Source: Rhytidiadelphus loreus (Eukaryota > Streptophyta > Bryopsida > Hypnales > Hylocomiaceae). From it: a DNA stretch of 64,000 bases. This document shows positions 60,915-64,000 of the stretch, piece by piece. The translations under genes and the position numbers were made by a program. The notes beneath the pieces were generated by a model. That model was given only the letters and a program-made list of their open reading frames with translations. It had not been told where the DNA came from and ran no database searches. Position 1 is the first letter of the stretch; every line of letters starts with the position of its first letter. The stretch covers positions 83,322,981-83,386,980 of the forward strand of contig OX344762.1 of the NCBI GenBank assembly GCA_947034895.1, read 5' to 3'.

Positions 60915-62535
60915 ATATCAAACCTCAATCATATGATATATTGCACTAGCCCTTTTCTACAATGATTGTCAAGGATTTAAGACTAATAAGTTGTGAATAG
61001 GCATTTGAATAAAATTGTAAGGTAATTTTTTTAGTATAAAACCATTCACTAAGCACACTAGAATTCAATGAGCCAATGGAGTGACGTGTGAAAGGTTTGA
61101 AGAGTAGTACAAATTGGATTTAGGTCAAGTTCTCCATAATTGGTGGCATATAGATGTCGGTGAAGGTATTATTTGAATATGTGAACAATTTTGGAAAATT
61201 ATTAAAGATCATTGTAAAGTGGGCAAAAATTTGGGGGTCCATGCTTGTGAATTTAATCATCGAAAAACTTTTGATCAAAGTCATTTTCAATCAAAAGTGA
61301 AGATCTCTTGAGTTTTATCCATAGTTTTATTTTCATCAATGAGAACTCATAAGTTTGTGGCATGTGAAAAGAGGAATTGTAATTTAAGTTTAGAATCATG
61401 AAATTAAAGCTTACCTCAAGACCAATTGATGGACTAGAATGCATTTATTGTTGGATTGCAAATTTGTCCCTAAGTCCAAACCACTTATAATTAACTCTTT
61501 TTATTTCAAAACTAGAAAAAAAAATACATTATGAAATGATTTTGATGTTGGCATCTCTTAAACTTGAATTCTAATGAAAATAATAATTCAATGTGGATGT
61601 GCTAATCTTCCCTTCTACACAATTGGATTGAAGGTTTATAATGAGTATGCCCACCTTGCCTCTCCCAATTCACCTTAGATCCAAGTAAACTAATGCTCTG
61701 AAGTGCCCTAGGAATGGCAACCATTTTAATGATTCGCAACCAAAGGTTTAATTCATCTCAAATATCAAACCTCAATCATATGATATATCGCACTAGCCCC
61801 CTCTATAATGATTGTCAAGGATTTTAGACCAATGAGTTGTGAATAGGCATTTGAATAAAATTGTAAGGTAATATTTTTAGTATAAAACCATTCACTAAGC
61901 ACACTAGAATTCAATGAGCCAATGGAGTGAGGTTTGAAAGGTTTGATGAGTAGTATAAATTGAATTTAGGTCAAGTACTTAGAGATTGGCGGCATATAGA
62001 TGTTGGTGAGGGTATTATTTGAATATGTGGACATTATTGGAAAATTATTAAAGTTCATTGTATATTAAGTGGTCAAAAAGCCAAGGGTCCATGCTTGTGA
62101 ATTTAATCATCGAAGAACTTTTGATCAAAGCCATTTTCAATCAAAAGTAAAGATCTCTTGAGTTTTATCTATAGTTTTATTTTCATGAGTGAGAACTCAT
62201 AAGCATGTGGCATGTAGAAAGAGGGATTATAAATCAAGTTTAGAATCATGAAATTAAAGCTTACCTCAAGACCAATTGGTGGGCTAGAGTGCATTTATTG
62301 TTGGATTGCAAATTCATCCCGAAGTCCAAACCACTTTATGATTAATCTTTTTTATTTCAAAACTAGAAAAAAAATACATTATGAAATGATTTTGATGTTG
62401 GCATCTCTTAAACTTGAATTCTAATGAAAATAATAATTCAATGTGGATGTGCTAATCTTCCCCTCTACACAATTGGGTTGAAGGTTCATAATGGATATGC
62501 TGACTTTGCCTCTCCCAATTCACCTTAGATCCAAG
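60913..62535. repeat. ~775-bp direct duplication
   Basis: Copy 1 (60913-61685) and copy 2 (61760-62535) are highly similar from 'aaatatcaaacctcaatcat' to 'caccttagatccaag', with a period of 847 bp and a 74-bp spacer. Copy 1 starts at the TTAA that ends the element at 59975-60914. Non-coding. Confidence 0.85.
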
Positions 62536-62759
62536 ATGCAATAGTTAGATGGAAACAAAAAGGGTGTTTTCAAGTCTTAGTGTAGTGATTTTGTAGCCAC
62601 ATAATTGCAAATTTTGTCAATTTTCACCTTCTTTGAATTTTTTATGAACTATTTTTGTCTCTATATATACATATGTTATATATGTATTTCGGTATGTCAA
62701 TATGTCTATATTTATGTATATATGCATTCTTGAATAAAATTACACAATACTATGTTTTT

Positions 62760-63661
62760 TGGTTGTATAGAAATTTTGGGGAGGTACCTATGAGCGGAGG
62801 TTTTCATATTTGGGGCTGAAATTTTAATATAATGTGGGGGCGAGGAAGATCTTTCATATGCACCAAATTTCATGACATTTGGAAATACGAGTCAAAAGTT
62901 ATAGCCTAATATGTTACTTTTTTTCCCAACCGGGCAGTTTGGGCAGATAAGAAAAAATCATTTTTTTCAGTAACAAAAAATTTGAATTGATTTTCTAGAG
63001 TTTTATATACACGAAAAGCTTTGAATCATTCCATTTTGATCAATGAGTCAAAAGTTATGAGGATTTTTTGTTTGCGGGCAGTTTTGGATTTCCTACTCTA
63101 AAATAAACTTTGAAATCCTTTATCTTACCCAATTTTCAATATTTTTGGACAAAAATAAAATCGTAGGATGTAGATACATTATTACAACATTTCGACCATT
63201 GGGATTGGAAATTTTCAATTCCATATTTAAATTGTAAATAATTTAGTATTTTTAATCATTCTCTACTACTACCTACTTACTATTTTTTTCCTATATGTTG
63301 TACTATTCCAAATGATTTGAAATTTTTCAAGAATGTGGTCAACTTGTCTAGGAAAACAAATCCAAAGAAGCACCACCATTTAGGTCATTTTTTCATAGAA
63401 ATGTGTACTTGTGAAGTGCAGCTGCCGTGCTTTTCGCAGGGTCAAGAAAATGATTTTAGTTAATTTGAATGCTTATATCTTGCAATACACTCTTTGGAAA
63501 TGCCTAAAAATTATACCACATGTTTTTGATACTATATAATACAAGATCCTATGGTTAGGTATGTCAAAAAACAGTTTTTTTTCAAAATTTTGGTATTTGT
63601 ACTAGAAATGGCAGTTTTGGAGTGTTTTTGGTGAAAGTTTAGTGACGGTCCTTTAAGGGTT
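62760..63661. mobile_element. repeat family R, copy 4
   Basis: Shares 'ggtacctatg.gc.g', 'gggcag.t.gggcag', 'atatcttgcaat', 'gatcctatggttag' and 'atggcagttttg' with the complete copy. The right terminus GGTCCTTTAAGGGTTA (63646-63661) is intact apart from TTAA decayed to TTAT. The left terminus was not found. Confidence 0.65.
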
Positions 63662-63769
63662 ATGCCAACAATTCACAGATGATTTCCGCAGTGACCAACT
63701 CATCGTTCAAGGGTTAAAAGCGGTCATCTGCCCAATGAAATAGAGGGACCCAGTAAAGTGTTGCATTTA

Positions 63770-64000
63770 GAGCATTTCCAATTTCCACGGAAACATACAC
63801 GGGAACAGGGCCAACGGGGCTTGTAACGTGCTTGTGCCAAAAATCGGTCCCCAATGCACCCGTTGCAGGTAACGGCATTTTCCGGGGCTCGTCACACAAG
63901 AGCCCCTGCTCAGCATTTTTGGCCGATTTGCTGAGCTCTGCACAGCGAACTGGAAGCCCAGATTTTCTAATGATGGTGACACGTGCTAGTGTCTAATTAA
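63770..64000. mobile_element. PIF/Harbinger-like MITE, copy 2 (cut by window end)
   Basis: Starts GAGCATTTCCAATT after TTA (63767-63769). It is homologous to 18554-18995 in reverse orientation ('gagccc..aaaatgcc', 'ccccaatg', 'gatttgctgag'). The right end lies beyond the window. Confidence 0.75.

Noticed and set aside
1..64000. CRISPR arrays, operons, rRNA or tRNA genes
   Set aside because: The DNA is eukaryotic and plant-like. No regularly spaced repeats of CRISPR type were seen, and no tRNA or rRNA was recognised by eye; tRNAscan-SE and Infernal would settle the RNA question.

Overview
This is nuclear DNA from a land plant. Genes have many short GT..AG introns (most about 60-500 bp). They sit in AT-rich intergenic DNA full of decayed transposons. 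Five protein genes can be supported, and all five can be assembled exon by exon with continuous reading frames. The best clue to lineage is the 23-exon gene at 43.2-52.9 kb. It resembles the centriole/basal-body coiled-coil protein CCDC57 at both its N terminus and its C terminus. A plant that keeps such a protein probably makes swimming sperm, so a bryophyte or other seed-free plant is the likely source; compact introns favour a moss-like or lycophyte-like genome. This is inference, and I cannot name the species.

Layout. 0-8.5 kb: gene-free, transposon-derived, with a CACTA-type hairpin MITE, one copy of a TTAA-flanked repeat family, and two diverged inverted repeats. 9.0-11.1 kb (-): a LURP-one-related (LOR/Tubby-like fold) protein. 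13.55 kb (+): a relic AP2-domain exon. 14.4-17.8 kb (-): nucleostemin-like GTPase NSN1/GNL3, with telo-box and site II elements just upstream. 18.5-24.5 kb: a transposon nest with a PIF/Harbinger-like MITE, two inverted copies of a second MITE family separated by a 5'-truncated LINE with target-site duplications, a second LINE tail, a homopurine tract and another dispersed repeat. 25.9-27.4 kb (-): a Golgi GT34 glycosyltransferase (xyloglucan xylosyl-/galactomannan galactosyltransferase family). 27.6-41.2 kb: no convincing gene; it holds minisatellites, MITEs, a LINE tail and a 185-bp tandem duplication. 41.6-42.2 kb (+): a secreted lipid-transfer-like eight-cysteine protein, convergent with the CCDC57-like gene (-). 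53.7-64 kb: gene-free repeats, including a complete 940-bp element flanked by TTAA and a ~775-bp direct duplication.

The genes do not form a pathway. They are independent plant loci for ribosome biogenesis, cell-wall synthesis, a secreted protein, a LOR protein and a probable basal-body protein. The most notable points are the plant CCDC57-like gene, the possible piggyBac-like (TTAA) repeat family, the duplicated 3' splice site in the GT34 gene, a tandem duplication in LOR intron 1 that carries a copy of a 5' splice site, and the captured AP2 exon.
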